64,000 nt of DNA from contig BPQB01000003.1 in assembly GCA_019973155.2 (NCBI GenBank), positions 744,001-808,000 on the forward strand. The letters run 5' to 3'. The translations under genes were made by a program, and so were the position numbers. This document shows positions 1 through 11,771 of the stretch, one piece after another. The notes beneath the pieces were generated by a model. The model had not been told where the DNA came from. It did no database searches and worked only from the letters and a program-made list of their open reading frames with translations. The stretch comes from Phanerochaete sordida. Taxonomy: Eukaryota > Basidiomycota > Agaricomycetes > Polyporales > Phanerochaetaceae. Every line of letters starts with the position of its first letter. Position 1 is the first letter of the stretch.

Positions 1-3000
1 GGGACCGACGTAGAGCGGGAAGTCGAGGGCTGAGTGGAACGACTCTGCCGCAGACTGGGGCCGTGTACCGGGTGAGACGTCTTCTTGTGCGTATTCGCGA
101 CCAGAGGGCGATGCCTTGTCGTCGATATACATCGACAACGCCATCCGGGGCAAGCTGTGCTTGCGCTCCAGCTCGAGTTTCGCCGCGCGCATCGCTATGT
201 TCTTCGTCCGCTCCCAGTCGCGCTCCTCGGCCTCAAGGTCCTTGGTAAGCACGTCTCGGTGACAGCTCAGCTTTTCGAGCTCCAGACGAATCTGCATGAT
301 CCGCTTGCCGGCGTTCTGCACCGCGAGCTGGAGGCGGTCCCGCGTAGCCCGCTGAAACGGCGTGAGGATGGCCATGTTCTTGACGAAACGCATATCGGCT
401 TCGAGCTGTGATCGCTGGACAGCCAGCTTGCTCTCCAAGTCATGAACTTTGGCCTGGATGATGCGCGTGCGCGTTGACAAGCGCCCTTCGTCAACCGACT
501 TCGGGGAGATAGGGGAGTGAATGGAGGATTCGAGACTGTACGCACGGGGCCGCCGGCTAGAAAGGATGCTCAATGTATCCGGCCCCTGCCAGCTTCCGGA
601 CGCAAGCTCAGCCTTGACCTGGTCGAAAGTCGCCTTGAACAGTCTCGATGGATTCTCCATGGGAGGCGTGATGGGCTCCTCGCTAGTGGTATCGCTAGGG
701 GAGCGTGTGTGCTCCGCCCACACATCCTGCGACTCCGCTGTCGGGGACGTGCGACCATCCCAGGTCTTGATGCGAGGAGCTGGCGCTGGCCGGACACGAT
801 GTTGGATGTCCCTTAAGTGAGACGCAGCAGCGGCTTGTCCGGTGAGCTCGATATCCTTGCCAGACATTCCCAAAGAGCGCATTCGGACGCCTGCAGTCTT
901 GAATGCGGCCGCATAGTTCACGTAAGAGATCCACTCGTTCATATCCTGCTCATCCTTGGCTTGCAGAAGGCAATGACGGCCGTCCGGTATGACCAGTCGG
1001 AAGGTATTAGCGGACTGAATGTCTGATCAGCTTTCGTTACGATTCCAGACCAAGCAATCTGCTCACGTTGGTATAGGACCGATCATAAACAGCGACGACG
1101 TCTCTAAGCGGTACCGTCTCGTCTGGCCTAGGTAGCAACGGATGATGTCCGATTCCACCTGCCCCGTCGACGACATGCGACTGTGTCCGCACCATGGTTG
1201 CCCAGTTGGGATCACGAGAGAAGAGCAGCTGCGACCCGGTCAACAGGACACTCCACTCCCTCCATTTGCGACCGTTGGCTTTCCGACCACCTTCTAGAAC
1301 CTCGTCCTTCCGGTGCAGTTGTCCTACCTTCGTCACCTTCAGCGTAATGCCGTCATGACTAGAAGGGAACGTGGGTGCAGACATCATAGCCACCGTGCTA
1401 GGCCCGCCGCCGACGTTAAGGCCGAACCACGGAGAGGCCATATAGCGGTTCTCAGAAGCAATCTCCACGATGTTCGCTGTGGAGAACGCGCGGAGAAGCT
1501 TGTCTTCGTCCCATGGGCCACCTGTACCCTGATGGGCATATGGGCTGGTGAGGGGTATATAGGACCGAATGTCGACGCGAAGGTCGTCCAGCAAGTTCTA
1601 GAGTAGCAGTTTAGCCTCTCAACAAGGCCGCGTCGAATGCAAGAAGCGTACCCGAGTAATGAGATAATAAGGGTCAACCTTGTTATTCTTGCCTAGCAGT
1701 GTAGATCCACTAGCGTTGAGGCTGCCTGGTGAAGACGTGTTAAGGGTGGACAAGCGCTTGACCGTTGGCCCTTCGGGTAGCAATCCGCGTTGTCCGGTAA
1801 CATCCAAAGGATCCTCGATGAAGATGAAAGGTGCGAACACAATGTTGTCGTAGAAACACTAGAAGCGGCGCATTTGAGCTTCAGCAGGGCAATCAGACAA
1901 CGCGGGTTCTTACGTCTAGGACCTCAGGGGCGACACCAGGTAAACGAGTGTTCTTAATATAGTCAGCCTTCGTCATCTTGCGCTTGTTGGATTTGTTGAA
2001 CGCATCCGTGTGCAGCATGATCAGACTGAATGCAAGGATGTACGGTTGATCTGCCAAAAGTCAGTATTTCACTATGAGGATGGTTGGCGCTAACCATGCT
2101 TACCTTCAGACGCGAAAAGCATGGGGTGACAGTGTCGGTATCGTTCTGCAAATGCCTCCATGACTCTGTCAATCTGCTGAGTCTCCCTCGGCAGGCCAAC
2201 ATCCATCAGCAGCTTCCGCAAAGCAACGTCAAGCGGGTCATGCATAAAGTCGAACCGCGCAATATATGCACGCAGAGCTTTGGCATGGAACTCATCGGCA
2301 CTGAGAGCGGATCGTGAATATTAGTAGAATGTCACAAACGGATGAGGATCACGGACGTTGCGGCAAGCACATTCGCTACTTCAGCTTTGGATACAACATC
2401 CATCAGCCGTTGGAGATACGCCTCGGGGGTTTCTTCGTCATGTCGAGGCCTAGGGATTTCTACCGAAGCTTTCGGCGAGGATCTGAGCGATGGGCGAGAG
2501 GAGGAGAAGCTCGTGGAGGGCGACCGGTTGAAGTCGTCGCCAAGAGCAGCCGCATGGATTGCTACTGGTGACGGGTTCGGTGAAGATCCAAAGAGGTTGA
2601 TTGACAAACGGTGGAGTAGAGGGGGATTTGTCGAAGAGCGAGGACGTGTAGTGACTGGCGGAGTAGACGTCGGAGGCGGCGTGCTCTCATGAGATGGTGT
2701 TGTGTCCACCGGACTCTCGATTTCAACTGGCTCAGCGGTCAAGGGCGAAGATCCAGGGAAGAATGAGGACTGTGCACGTGAAGGGCCGGCCGCTGATCCC
2801 GCAGTCTGAGGACGTTTTGTTCGCTGACGACGTTGTCCTTGTTTCTGTATAGAAGGCTCGAGTGTGTCGGGAGGTATGGCTGAGCGAGAGGACAACAGCT
2901 TTTCGGAGTGCCTTCGCCGCAAGTCTGAAGGGGAGGGCTCCAGCTGGTCGGGCCGTAACCCAGCTGACTCGCTGATGGAGGTCTCCATGTTGAAAGGTGA

Positions 3001-3984
3001 CACAGGCTGCAAGGAAGGAAGAGAAGGCTGTGCAAGGAATTGGTTCGCTGCGGGTGCAATGACGGGGGTAGGTGCGCGTGAATCGTTTCGTTTCCTCGAC
3101 CAGAACGAACTCTTTCGTGACAAAGATTTCCGTTCCGTGGGTTTCTCTTCTTTCGGTGCCTCGCTTGTAGCAAGCAGTGGACCGAGAGACAGTCCCCGAG
3201 TCCGTCTATGTTCTCGAAGGGCAGCGGAAGATTGCGCCTGTTCCTCATCCGACCCTCTCTGAAAGCTCTTCGCACGCCGCATCGACTTCGAGGGTTGGCT
3301 CGTGGAAGGAGCGCGCTCAGGGCACGTCTCTGACGCCGCAAAGCTGACAGAACTGGAGCCGTCAACAGGTTCGGGGTCTGGGGTGGCATTGAACATGAGC
3401 GGTGGTAGACCAAGACCAAGGGCGGCCCGCGCGAGAGCAGCAGTACTCTGAGATGCTGATTCCGGAATCGTCTTACCCACCAGCGGGGTCACGGATGATG
3501 ATGACGGACGTGGAGGTGTTTGTAGATGGGTCGACGACCGGCTCGGGGAGATGTCACCTCTCCCAGACTTTCTGGCGTATGACAACGACAGATGACTGCT
3601 GGTACGCGTCGACGGCCCGGGTTCATTCTCCAGGGGAGGTGTTGGAGGCAGATCTTTGTCTCTTGCAGACAGACTCCTCGAGGGCGATTCTCGTATCACG
3701 CCGAGCTCGTCTGCGTAGGAGGACTTCGGGGTGAGGGAGGCGGCGGTCGCCGGTGTCGGGTGCTGCGTCCGACGCCGCCAGAGAGGCAAAGAGAAGAAAT
3801 GAGTGGTAGTCTGCGTGGTCGTTACAACGTGAGTCGTCGTCGTCGTCTCCGTCGCAAAGTAACCCGGTCCATCGCCGTTTCGCGCATATGGCGGAGGCGG
3901 CGGCGTCATCGGACGAGCGGTGTCGGTCGACCGGGTCGCTCGCGAGGGTGAGCCTTTAGAGCCTATGTGGAATAGGCCTACCAT
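1..3984 (-). CDS. Sec7-domain Arf guanine nucleotide exchange factor with PH domain (3' end cut by window edge)
   Basis: Activates Arf-type GTPases in vesicle traffic by GDP/GTP exchange. Exons on the minus strand: 3984-2357, 2300-2104, 2050-1914, 1858-1652, 1597-1067, and 1014 to the left edge. These give 1238 residues with no stop. Residues 1-515 are a Ser/Pro-rich, probably disordered extension. The Sec7 domain covers about 518-700: LPRETQQID carries the catalytic glutamate loop, and DQPYILAFSLIMLHTDAFN is the family hallmark. A PH domain follows (about 770-935, ending near NEWISYVNYAA), then a coiled coil near 1080-1180. This Sec7-PH order matches fungal Syt1/Yel1-type GEFs rather than the large Golgi Gea/Sec7 proteins. 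The ATG at 3984 is the first that opens the long exon; a further upstream exon cannot be excluded. Confidence 0.88.
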
Positions 3985-4512
3985 TGCCTAGCAATGTGCG
4001 CGGCGCCGACAGTTGGGAAGCCAGCTTGACGTTACGCTGCAGCTTGCAAGACGAGGAGGAAGTGTGGGCGGAGGAAGTGAAGGGAGGTGACGACCTGAGC
4101 CGAGCCAACTTTCAAAGCGGGTCGCGACCACTCCATGTAAGCGCCGGCATCATTGCAGGTACCCCGGGCACATGGTCGACGACAACGGAGAAGCATTTTC
4201 ATCTAAGACAGCAGCGACAAGGCACGGCGCCTTAATAATACACCAGTCCGTACAGAATATGGTATAGAAAGACGTATATTACAGGGCTTGAGCAGAGTCG
4301 ATACATCCCATCGTACGCACGCGCACCGTACTGTAACAAGGCAATCACGAGCCAGAATACAGAGCAGTTGACAGGTCATACGCACGGCGCGCGGCAGGCC
4401 ACCAGGCACTGCGATACTGCAGTACATGATCCAACGCGTTTTGTTTCGAATGGCAGCAGATGATTCGTCCAGTAGAGGCGCGCTTGGAGGAGCAAGGCGT
4501 AAAGCGCATCCA
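3985..4512. other. Intergenic: upstream of the Sec7 GEF and downstream of SmD2
   Basis: This 528-bp stretch separates the start of the Sec7 GEF from the stop codon of SmD2, whose 3' end faces it. It should hold the GEF promoter and the SmD2 3' UTR. No further gene or repeat was recognised. Confidence 0.5.
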
Positions 4513-5100
4513 TCAGGCAGTGTTACGCAGGACTAGGGACACAGGTCAGCTGGCTGCGTGTTGACGTAAATGGCTAAACTCACTTAGAATTACAGAGTCT
4601 CCTCTGTCGCGAAAGTCAGTGCCGTGGTTACGACGATGTGGCAGTTTGCACTCACCGCAGGAACATCTTGCTGATGAAGCGGTCCTTGTTGACTGGCTTC
4701 TTGTTTTTACCCTTGGGTACCTCAGTCCACATCTACAAAGCCGTCAGCTGGTGAACCGAGGACGCGAGGTGCGATCTGACTTGCCTCCTTGACATTCTCA
4801 AGGACCTAGGACGAGGGTGAGGTCAGGCGACAAGGGCATGGGAGTGGCGCGTACCATGTTGCTGTGGCGATCGAACGCCTTTACGCGGGCGAGCAGCTTC
4901 TTGTTGTTGCGGAGGGAAATGAGGACTTGGGTATGATTCCGAACAGCCTGCTGCAGTACTGACAATGGACCCTGGCTGATCTCATGCTCTTCGAGGGCAC
5001 GGAGCTGGGCCTCGTCGAGCTCAGACTTTGGAACGTGAACGTACTGACTGCGCGATGTCAGCGGCAGTGTCGCGCGCAGGGGGAGCAGGGCGTACCTCAT
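4513..5100 (-). CDS. SMD2: Small nuclear ribonucleoprotein SmD2
   Basis: Core Sm-ring protein of the U1, U2, U4 and U5 snRNPs. The 111-residue model has six coding exons: 5100-5096, 5047-4855, 4805-4785, 4732-4656, 4603-4584 and 4532-4513 (5, 193, 21, 77, 20 and 20 nt). The protein begins [14 protein letters not shown]. It carries Sm motif 1 ([20 protein letters not shown]), [20 protein letters not shown], and the terminal Sm2 strand GDSVILILRNTA. Length and sequence match SmD2 closely. The third intron (4733-4784) needs a GC donor (GAG followed by gcaagt) to keep the conserved VLENVKE-MWTEVP junction. It is divergent from NOP7, with 112 bp between start codons. Confidence 0.95.
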
Positions 5101-5212
5101 GTTCAGTGTGGAGGCGGTCAAGCAGCAGGCGTTGTTTGTCCAGACCAAACAGTGTCCTAAAAGTTAGAGCGTCTAATTTATCCTCTCCTCCTCGACTCTC
5201 TCTCTCTCTGCC
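5101..5212. promoter_or_regulatory. Shared divergent promoter of SmD2 and NOP7
   Basis: Only 112 bp lie between the two start codons, so both genes must be driven from this interval or from inside each other's 5' ends. It contains a pyrimidine-rich CTCTCT tract just upstream of the NOP7 ATG. No TATA box is visible. Confidence 0.6.
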
Positions 5213-7274
5213 ATGGGTCGTCTCCACAAGAAAGGCCAGGCCGGCGCGGCCAAGGCATACGTTACTCGAACCGCCGCCATAAAAAAGCTTCAGTGCTCGC
5301 TTGCAGACTTCCGCAGGCTCTGCATCCTTAAAGGCGAGTGCAACTTCTGCCCGACCGTGCCCACTCGAGCTCAATTATTCTAGTAAGGCATCTTCCCTCG
5401 TGAGCCTCGACACAGGAAGCGAGCAAACAAAGGCTCTTCTGCGCCGACGTCCTTCTACTATGCCAAGGACATCGCCTACCTCGCACACGAGCCAGTACTG
5501 GCAAAGCTCCGCGAACACAAGGCGTTTGCGAAGAAGCTTGCTCGGGCTCTCGGTCGGGGTGAATGGAGCAGCGCGAAAAGTCTAGAGGAGCAGAAGCCGT
5601 CGTATCGCCTCGACCATATCATCAAGGAACGGTACGCCTGTCATGCTCGTTCGGCGTCGAATTATTCTAACGACCTCTCAGATACCCGACATTCGTGGAT
5701 GCTGTTCGTGACATAGACGACGCTTTGTGCATGATCTTCCTTTTCGCTTCGCTTCCCTCCACTGCCAAGGTCTCACCATCCCTTGTTGAAAACTGCGCTC
5801 GTCTGGCTGCTGAATGGCAGCTTTACGTGATGCACACCCACTCCTTGCGGAAGGCTTTCCTGTCGATCAAGGGTGTATACTACCAGGCCGAAGTATTCGA
5901 CCAGACTGTAACATGGCTTGTTCCATATCAGTTCACGCAAACGGTGCGTTATAATTGTCTCTTGACTCTGCACCGTATTGACCTATGATCTTCAGATTCC
6001 GTCGGACGTCGATGTTCGTGTGATGCTGACCTTTTTGGAACTCTACCAGACCATGCTCGGCTTTGTGTTCTTCAAGCTTTACACAGACGCAGGCCTGGTC
6101 TACCCTCCTCCGCTCGACACCAAGAAGGACGAAAGTGGCGCAGGCGTCGGGGCATTCAGCCTACAAGAGGCCAAGCCCGCCGCCGAAGTATTGACTGTGA
6201 AGAAGGTTAAAGAAGTGGAGGTCGAGGGCAAGCGCATATCCGCGAAGGACGTGCGACAGACCATCAAGAGTATCGCCGGTCAGACTGCAGGCGATAACGA
6301 TATCGAGATGCAGGATGGTACCGACAACGCTGCTGACGAGGCCGACGAGGAGTTCGTCGCCCATCCTTCCCACTCCAACCCTGAGGAGACTGCTGCCCTC
6401 CCTACCCTCAAGACCCTTGCTTCGCTCCCTCAGTCCAAGACGTCGCAATTGTTCTCTCCCTACACTTTCTGGCTATCACGCGAGACGTCGCGACCGATCT
6501 TCGAGTTCCTGGTGCGCTCATTCGGCGGCCGTATCGGCTGGCCAGCAACGTCCGGCTCTAATTCGCCATTCGAAGAGGACGACGAGTCGATCACACACGT
6601 CATCATCGACAGACCCCTCGTTGTGAAAGAGAACGAGACCGAGGAGGAGCGGGAGCGGCGAAGACGGCGGAAATACGTGCAGCCGCAGTGGGTGGTCGAT
6701 TGCATCAACGCTGGCAGGATCTTGCTCGAGGAGCCGTACGCCCAGGGCAACACACTTCCCCCTCACCTGAGCCCCTTCGAGGGCAGAGCGGACGCCTACG
6801 ACCCGACCCTCGGCGTGTCGGTGGACGACGCAGAGATGGATGACGAGGAGGAGGAGGCTGCAAGCGAGGCGGAGGCCGAGGACGAGGAGGCCGCACCCGA
6901 GAAGGCCGCTCTCATGGCTGCTGCCGCCGCGAAGGACGCGGCTGCTCTGCGCGCTGCTGAGCTGGAGGCGGAGGCTGCTGGTGTCGACTTTGGCGTGTTC
7001 GAGAAAGAGGCTCGCAAGGCTCGCAAGAAGGTCCACGTCGCGGAGGATACCGAGGAGCCTACCGAGGAGGACATGAACAAGATGATGATGAGTAATAAGC
7101 AGCGGAAGCTGTACGAGCGTATGAAGCACGGCGAGAAAAAGCGGTCCTCGGAGGTGAGTGTTAATAATCTCTCCTTCACGATACTGCCCACTAACGTGCA
7201 TTTTGTAGCGTCAAAACCTCGAGCAGAAGAGGAAACAACTTGAGAAGGAGAAGAAGCGGCAAGCAAAGTCATAA
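5213..7274 (+). CDS. NOP7: Pescadillo homologue NOP7, 60S ribosome biogenesis factor
   Basis: Nucleolar protein of the PeBoW complex (with Erb1/Bop1 and Ytm1/WDR12), needed for 27S pre-rRNA processing. Five exons: 5213-5333, 5388-5631, 5682-5943, 5996-7153 and 7209-7274, giving 616 residues. The N-terminal pescadillo domain is clear: [17 protein letters not shown], then [18 protein letters not shown] across intron 1. A BRCT domain lies at about 360-465, starting [12 protein letters not shown] and containing [12 protein letters not shown]. An acidic, Ala/Glu-rich tail ends in Lys-rich [16 protein letters not shown]. Intron 1 (5334-5387) uses a GC donor (AAAG followed by gcgagt); no GT donor preserves the conserved LKGI junction. 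The 3' end faces the RdRP gene 125 bp away. Confidence 0.95.
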
Positions 7275-7399
7275 TTGCGAGCACTTGATTTCTCCTTCCT
7301 AGCTGTATTTATGACATATCACTACCATCTACTGTTACACATACGTTGGATCGCTGATCACGAAGCTTTCGCACATACCGATATAGATGAGCACTTCCT

Positions 7400-10300
7400 T
7401 CAAAACAGTCCCTCCGATTCTTCTATGACCCTGATGGCATCGAAAATCTCACCCATCGCTATCCAAGCGAAACTCCTTGCGCCAAATGCCTCGTCCTGCA
7501 TGGTAGCAACGCGAAAAGCGACCCATGCGCGCTCCATTGACCTCTCGGGCAGCGTTCCTTCTTCCCCAGAGATGTCGAAGCGTATACCATCGACGAGGGT
7601 GGTAGTTTGCTCCCTGAGCTTCGACATGAGGTCTTTGCGCCTTCGCGGCTGTGAGCACTTCGCCACGATGGTGCCGACGACGGCTTCTTCCTCCGTCAAC
7701 ATAGCAGTGCGTTCGTGGGACAGCGTGTGGTCGGCGCAGATCGTCTGTAGCTGCGAGACATAGTTCAGGTAGAGCTCCCAGATCTCGGCGATGATGTCGT
7801 CGGCGTGCCTGCCGAGCGCGATGAACATCGCGATTCGGTCAACAAGGGCAACCTGCAGAGAGCTATCTTCGTCGTACGTCTCCTCGTTGAATTCGAATAT
7901 GACGTCTTCTACGGCTGCCTGGTGTCCTTCTGCCAAACTCCGACGCTGGGACTTCTGCTCGCGGCGGATGGCTTCTACGGCAGGCAGGTCGATCCTGCGG
8001 AACAACTTGCCGATAGCCCTCTGGCTCTCGTAGTACTTCTTTCCGTTATTCGTGGTGATCGTCTCTGGTGCGCTCCAGTCCGGTTTGGTCTTGAATTTTA
8101 GCTTAGGCATATCTGTGAGAGGGACGGGTTGTCCGCTCTTGGGATAGTCCACAGCGTCTGAATGTAGAGCAGCCAACTTCAGGCAGTCGGGGTCGAAGAT
8201 GCCTTGCGAGCTTTGGTCGGCAATGATCAGCCAATTCGACGCGATAATTCCCAATGACTAGACACAGTCAGCGCAGGCAGGAGTGGGAAAGGCCCGGTAC
8301 ATACATCGCTGTTGATGTACTCCGTTACAAAATCTGCCACGTCTTGCATCGTACTTGGTCGATCAAGCAATTTCTTAACCGCAGGCGTGTAATTGGCAGG
8401 ACCATAAGTTTTAGTGGGTAAGAGCGACGAAAGCATTGTGACACGATATTCGTCGCCTGACAAAGCTGTGATCAGTGGAGATCACGTCTATGAAGCTGTT
8501 GCGCACCATCTAGATCTCCTCCTCCCAGGTAGGACGGCAGTGGGCGTGGACCTATTACAAGAGATAGCGACATGAATCACCTTTCGGGTCGGCATATTCT
8601 TGCGTGAGACAGACCTTTGGTGGAGAACACGAGCGTGTTACGAAGCGACTCCTTCTCGAATGGTGAGCCCGGTGGCGGAGGGCCAATTCCTCGAGCCACT
8701 TGAACATCGCCGGGATGGATCGTAGGCGAACGCGTAACCAGTGTGTCGCCAGTAAGATAAATTGGTTTCGTACCATCCGTTGGGTGAATGCATCCGAATA
8801 CCTCGCCTTCCTTGAGATATCCATGTACATCTGCAACCCCGACGAGGTTCCAGGCGTTCGGGACAGGGATGCGGGCGTGGTGCTTCAGCTCTCGCAGGAC
8901 GTGGTTAATAGCGAAGTCCATCATCTTCTGCCAGAAACGGTCGTGGCGCAAAGGACCAAGAGCAAGCTTGTGAAGATTGAGAAAGACCGAGGTAAGGCGG
9001 AATGAGGCACCTAGACCGAAAGTCTCCAGGAGGCGGGCTGCCTTTTCCAGCGATTCCACGGACTGCTGGGCAGTCTCCACGGCGGCGTCCTGTAGCTCCT
9101 CGAATTCACGGTATCGTACGCCCAAGTGCTCCAAAATCATGATCAGAGGTCGATTGAGGTAAAATGGACCTGGTCGGTTGAACGCGCGAGCTACTTCGAT
9201 GTCCTTCAGCGACTCTGGGCCCTCGAACTTGATCATGGACGGCCGTAGGCGGATCTGTCGACCCGGGAGGCGATGATCGACGCTTAGCATACCCTTCGAG
9301 CCCCGAAAACGAATCTGCAATGCTCGCGGATAGGTTTGCCAGCGGGAGCCCCGGCGACGAGCCGCGAGTACCTTCCAGATAGCGCGGGCCAGGTCCTTAG
9401 ACATGGTGCCGACGCCGTCTGTGAAGCACCAGGCGCCATCGGAAGTCTTGATATCGTCGTCCTCGAAAACCTCCTCTGGTTCGACCAGAATGGACGAATC
9501 AGTGGCGGTGAAGGCCTGCGATATGCGAGCACCGTAGCGAGCTGGGCAGTAGATGAGTTGGCCATCATGGTTGAATTCGCCGAGCCCGCTGATGATCGTG
9601 GATGGGTTCACTACGGTGCCGTCCGGAAGGGTAAACTCTTTCATGAACCAGACGGCATGCTCTTTCAGCGCCGACTGTGAGTATGCCAGGAACTCGAAGC
9701 GTCGTCCTGCGATGTGTATCCCGTCAGCGAGGACTGTGCCAACCCGACGCTTGGTGAACGCTCGACCGTCAACCTCGCGGTCGAAACGGAGCTGCAAATC
9801 CGTTTCGTCCACGAAGTTGACTCGAACGAAGCAATCGTGGTTGTTAGGATACATTCGCATTACCCTGTTAGAACGCTCAGGATAAGGGCCGTCGAGATGA
9901 TGGGTGGTGGGGGTAACTGTCACGTGGAGACAGTCGAAGACGTCTGAGACCGGAGGACCGCGACGTCGCCTGCGCTGGACTGGCATGTACTCTCTCTCGC
10001 AGCGAGCGAAGAGACTATCCACGGTTTCTGTGGGGCCGCGAGAGTCGTCTGTGTACCAAAACAGTGTTTTCGCTTGGGTAGCAAAATGTCGAAGGAAGAG
10101 AGCAGTATGTGATTCGCCCTTCGCCCGCACCATGCGCGAGATCTTCGTGTGAAGACCCATAGCCTCCTTCATATCGACGAGAAGACCGCGCACCAGAGCT
10201 TCGACCTGAAAGGCAACCTTCCACGGAAGCCTTCTTACCCATGCATCGTAGGCCTCTTGCACGTCCGGCGCAAATAGGTCGCGATACTCCACGGGATACA

Positions 10301-11192
10301 AGTAATCGTCGGCTTGCATGTGCGCGTGGCGGCACAAGCTGCGGAAAAGGGCAAGATCTGAGGGATCATGGCAGATGAGGCGGATGGCTGTAGAAACGAA
10401 AGGGGCATAGGGTATGTGGCCGATATCAAAGTGTGACCAACGCTGGCGTAGCACGGTGCCGGCTGAGTTGTTTGATATCGCCATAAGCACCAGTTGTTCG
10501 ATGGACCTTTCGAGCCCACAAGGTTCGCTCTCGTAGGCGGGAGGATAGTTGAGCGTAATGAAGAGGATGGGGAGAGGGGGCTGCGTCGACTTGTCAAGGC
10601 CGGCGGAGGCCCACGACACATTGGACGCCTTGATTGACATGATCCTTGCCTGCGATCCTTGGTAGAGCTTGATATGAAACTCGCGGCGCTCTTCGTGGAA
10701 GTATAGTTCGCATTTGGCCTCGCAAACGCGTTCCCACTCGATGGAGAAAACGTTGTCGCGGCACTCCCATCCGAACTGGATGGTGCGAAGGGCGATAGTC
10801 TTTTCTTTGAGCTCCGTCACCACCCGTTGCCTATCCATCTCTTCGCGAGGATCAGCGTATGGAACGCGACGTATCTCTTGCAGAACGTGTGGTCGAGGCT
10901 GCTTGTTACTTCGCTGAAAAAAGATCCGTGTACCGAGTACCATCGAACGCGCTGGCCTTTGCCCTCCGAAGTCACGTAGGAGCTGTTCCCCAACAGCGAT
11001 GGTCGGTACTGTCAGGAGGCCTGATCTGAAGGGCGAGGTGCCTTTCTTCCGGTGAATGACGACTTCGAGGTTCATCGGAAACTGTACTCCCAGATGGTGA
11101 CGATATTCAGGACTGTGTAGAATACGGGCAAGCTCGATCTTGAGCTGCTCTTTCGTCACAGAGAAGCCGATATGGGTCATGTAGATGTCCAT
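7400..11192 (-). CDS. RNA-dependent RNA polymerase of the RNA-silencing pathway (QDE-1/RDR family)
   Basis: Makes double-stranded RNA from single-stranded templates to feed Dicer in quelling-type silencing. Four exons: 11192-8615, 8551-8507, 8456-8305 and 8257-7400, giving 1210 residues, usual for fungal RdRPs. The catalytic core includes FTDGVGTMS (about residue 600), IRFRGSKGMLSVD, RPSMIKFEG, and the metal-binding DLDGD signature at about 872-876, preceded by PSYLGGG. An intron falls inside the glycine codon of that signature. The C-terminal part has SNWLIIADQS and continues without stops to GLF. All diagnostic residues are present, so the enzyme is probably active. The start at 11192 gives a plausible N-terminal domain. 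A hAT-like element ends 368 bp upstream. Confidence 0.93.
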
Positions 11193-11560
11193 CCTACATG
11201 CATGCAGGTCAATTAGCGTCGACGCCCCGCTAGTACTAGTGAGCTAGTCATGTCACGTACCTCGCTTGCACAGTTCAGGACGGCACAGGAGGTAATAGCT
11301 GTGGTAGACGAGTAGAATAACTGTGAGGGCCAAGATAGCACAAGTATAGGCTCCGCAAGAGTCATATGGCTACGGCAATGCCCAGGGGAACAAAGGACGC
11401 AGAGCTTCCTGTCTCGGTAGCGCTTGAAGCTTGAGTCGTGCAAAGAGCACTCTCGAAAGATACACTGCATACCTTACAAGAAACTGGCCCTCCCTCAGAG
11501 AGTTTGCAGCGAACACGGCGGTCGATGGCAACAACAGGAGAGACTTGCATACCCAGGTCG
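11193..11560. other. Intergenic: RdRP upstream region
   Basis: This 368-bp stretch between the RdRP start codon and the hAT-like element should contain the RdRP promoter or 5' leader. Its last eight bases, CCAGGTCG (11553-11560), are the left copy of the element's target duplication. No gene recognised. Confidence 0.5.
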
Positions 11561-11573
11561 TAGTGGTTGAGGG

Positions 11574-11771
11574 TCCGGTCCGGTCCGGTCTTTTCGCATA
11601 TTTCGGCAGGACTGGGACCGGGACTGCATGTAGGACCGGGACTGACCCAGCAGGACCGGACTAGGACCCGGTCCTGGTCCTGTGCGGTCCTAAACGCAGT
11701 CCAAGACCGGTCAGGACTAGTCCAGGACCGGGCGTGTCCAGGACCGGTTCAGACCGGTTCAGACCGGTCTG
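11574..11771. repeat. Left subterminal GGACCGG-type repeat array of the hAT-like element
   Basis: Dense short motifs of the form GGACCGG, CCGGTCC and GGACTGG occur in both orientations. They include a 10-bp-period stretch (gaccggttca repeated) near 11751-11768. The array mirrors the one at the right end. Confidence 0.8.

Noticed and set aside
6518..7284. Minus-strand frames of 162-227 codons opposite NOP7
   Set aside because: Shadows of the acidic, low-complexity C-terminal part of NOP7.
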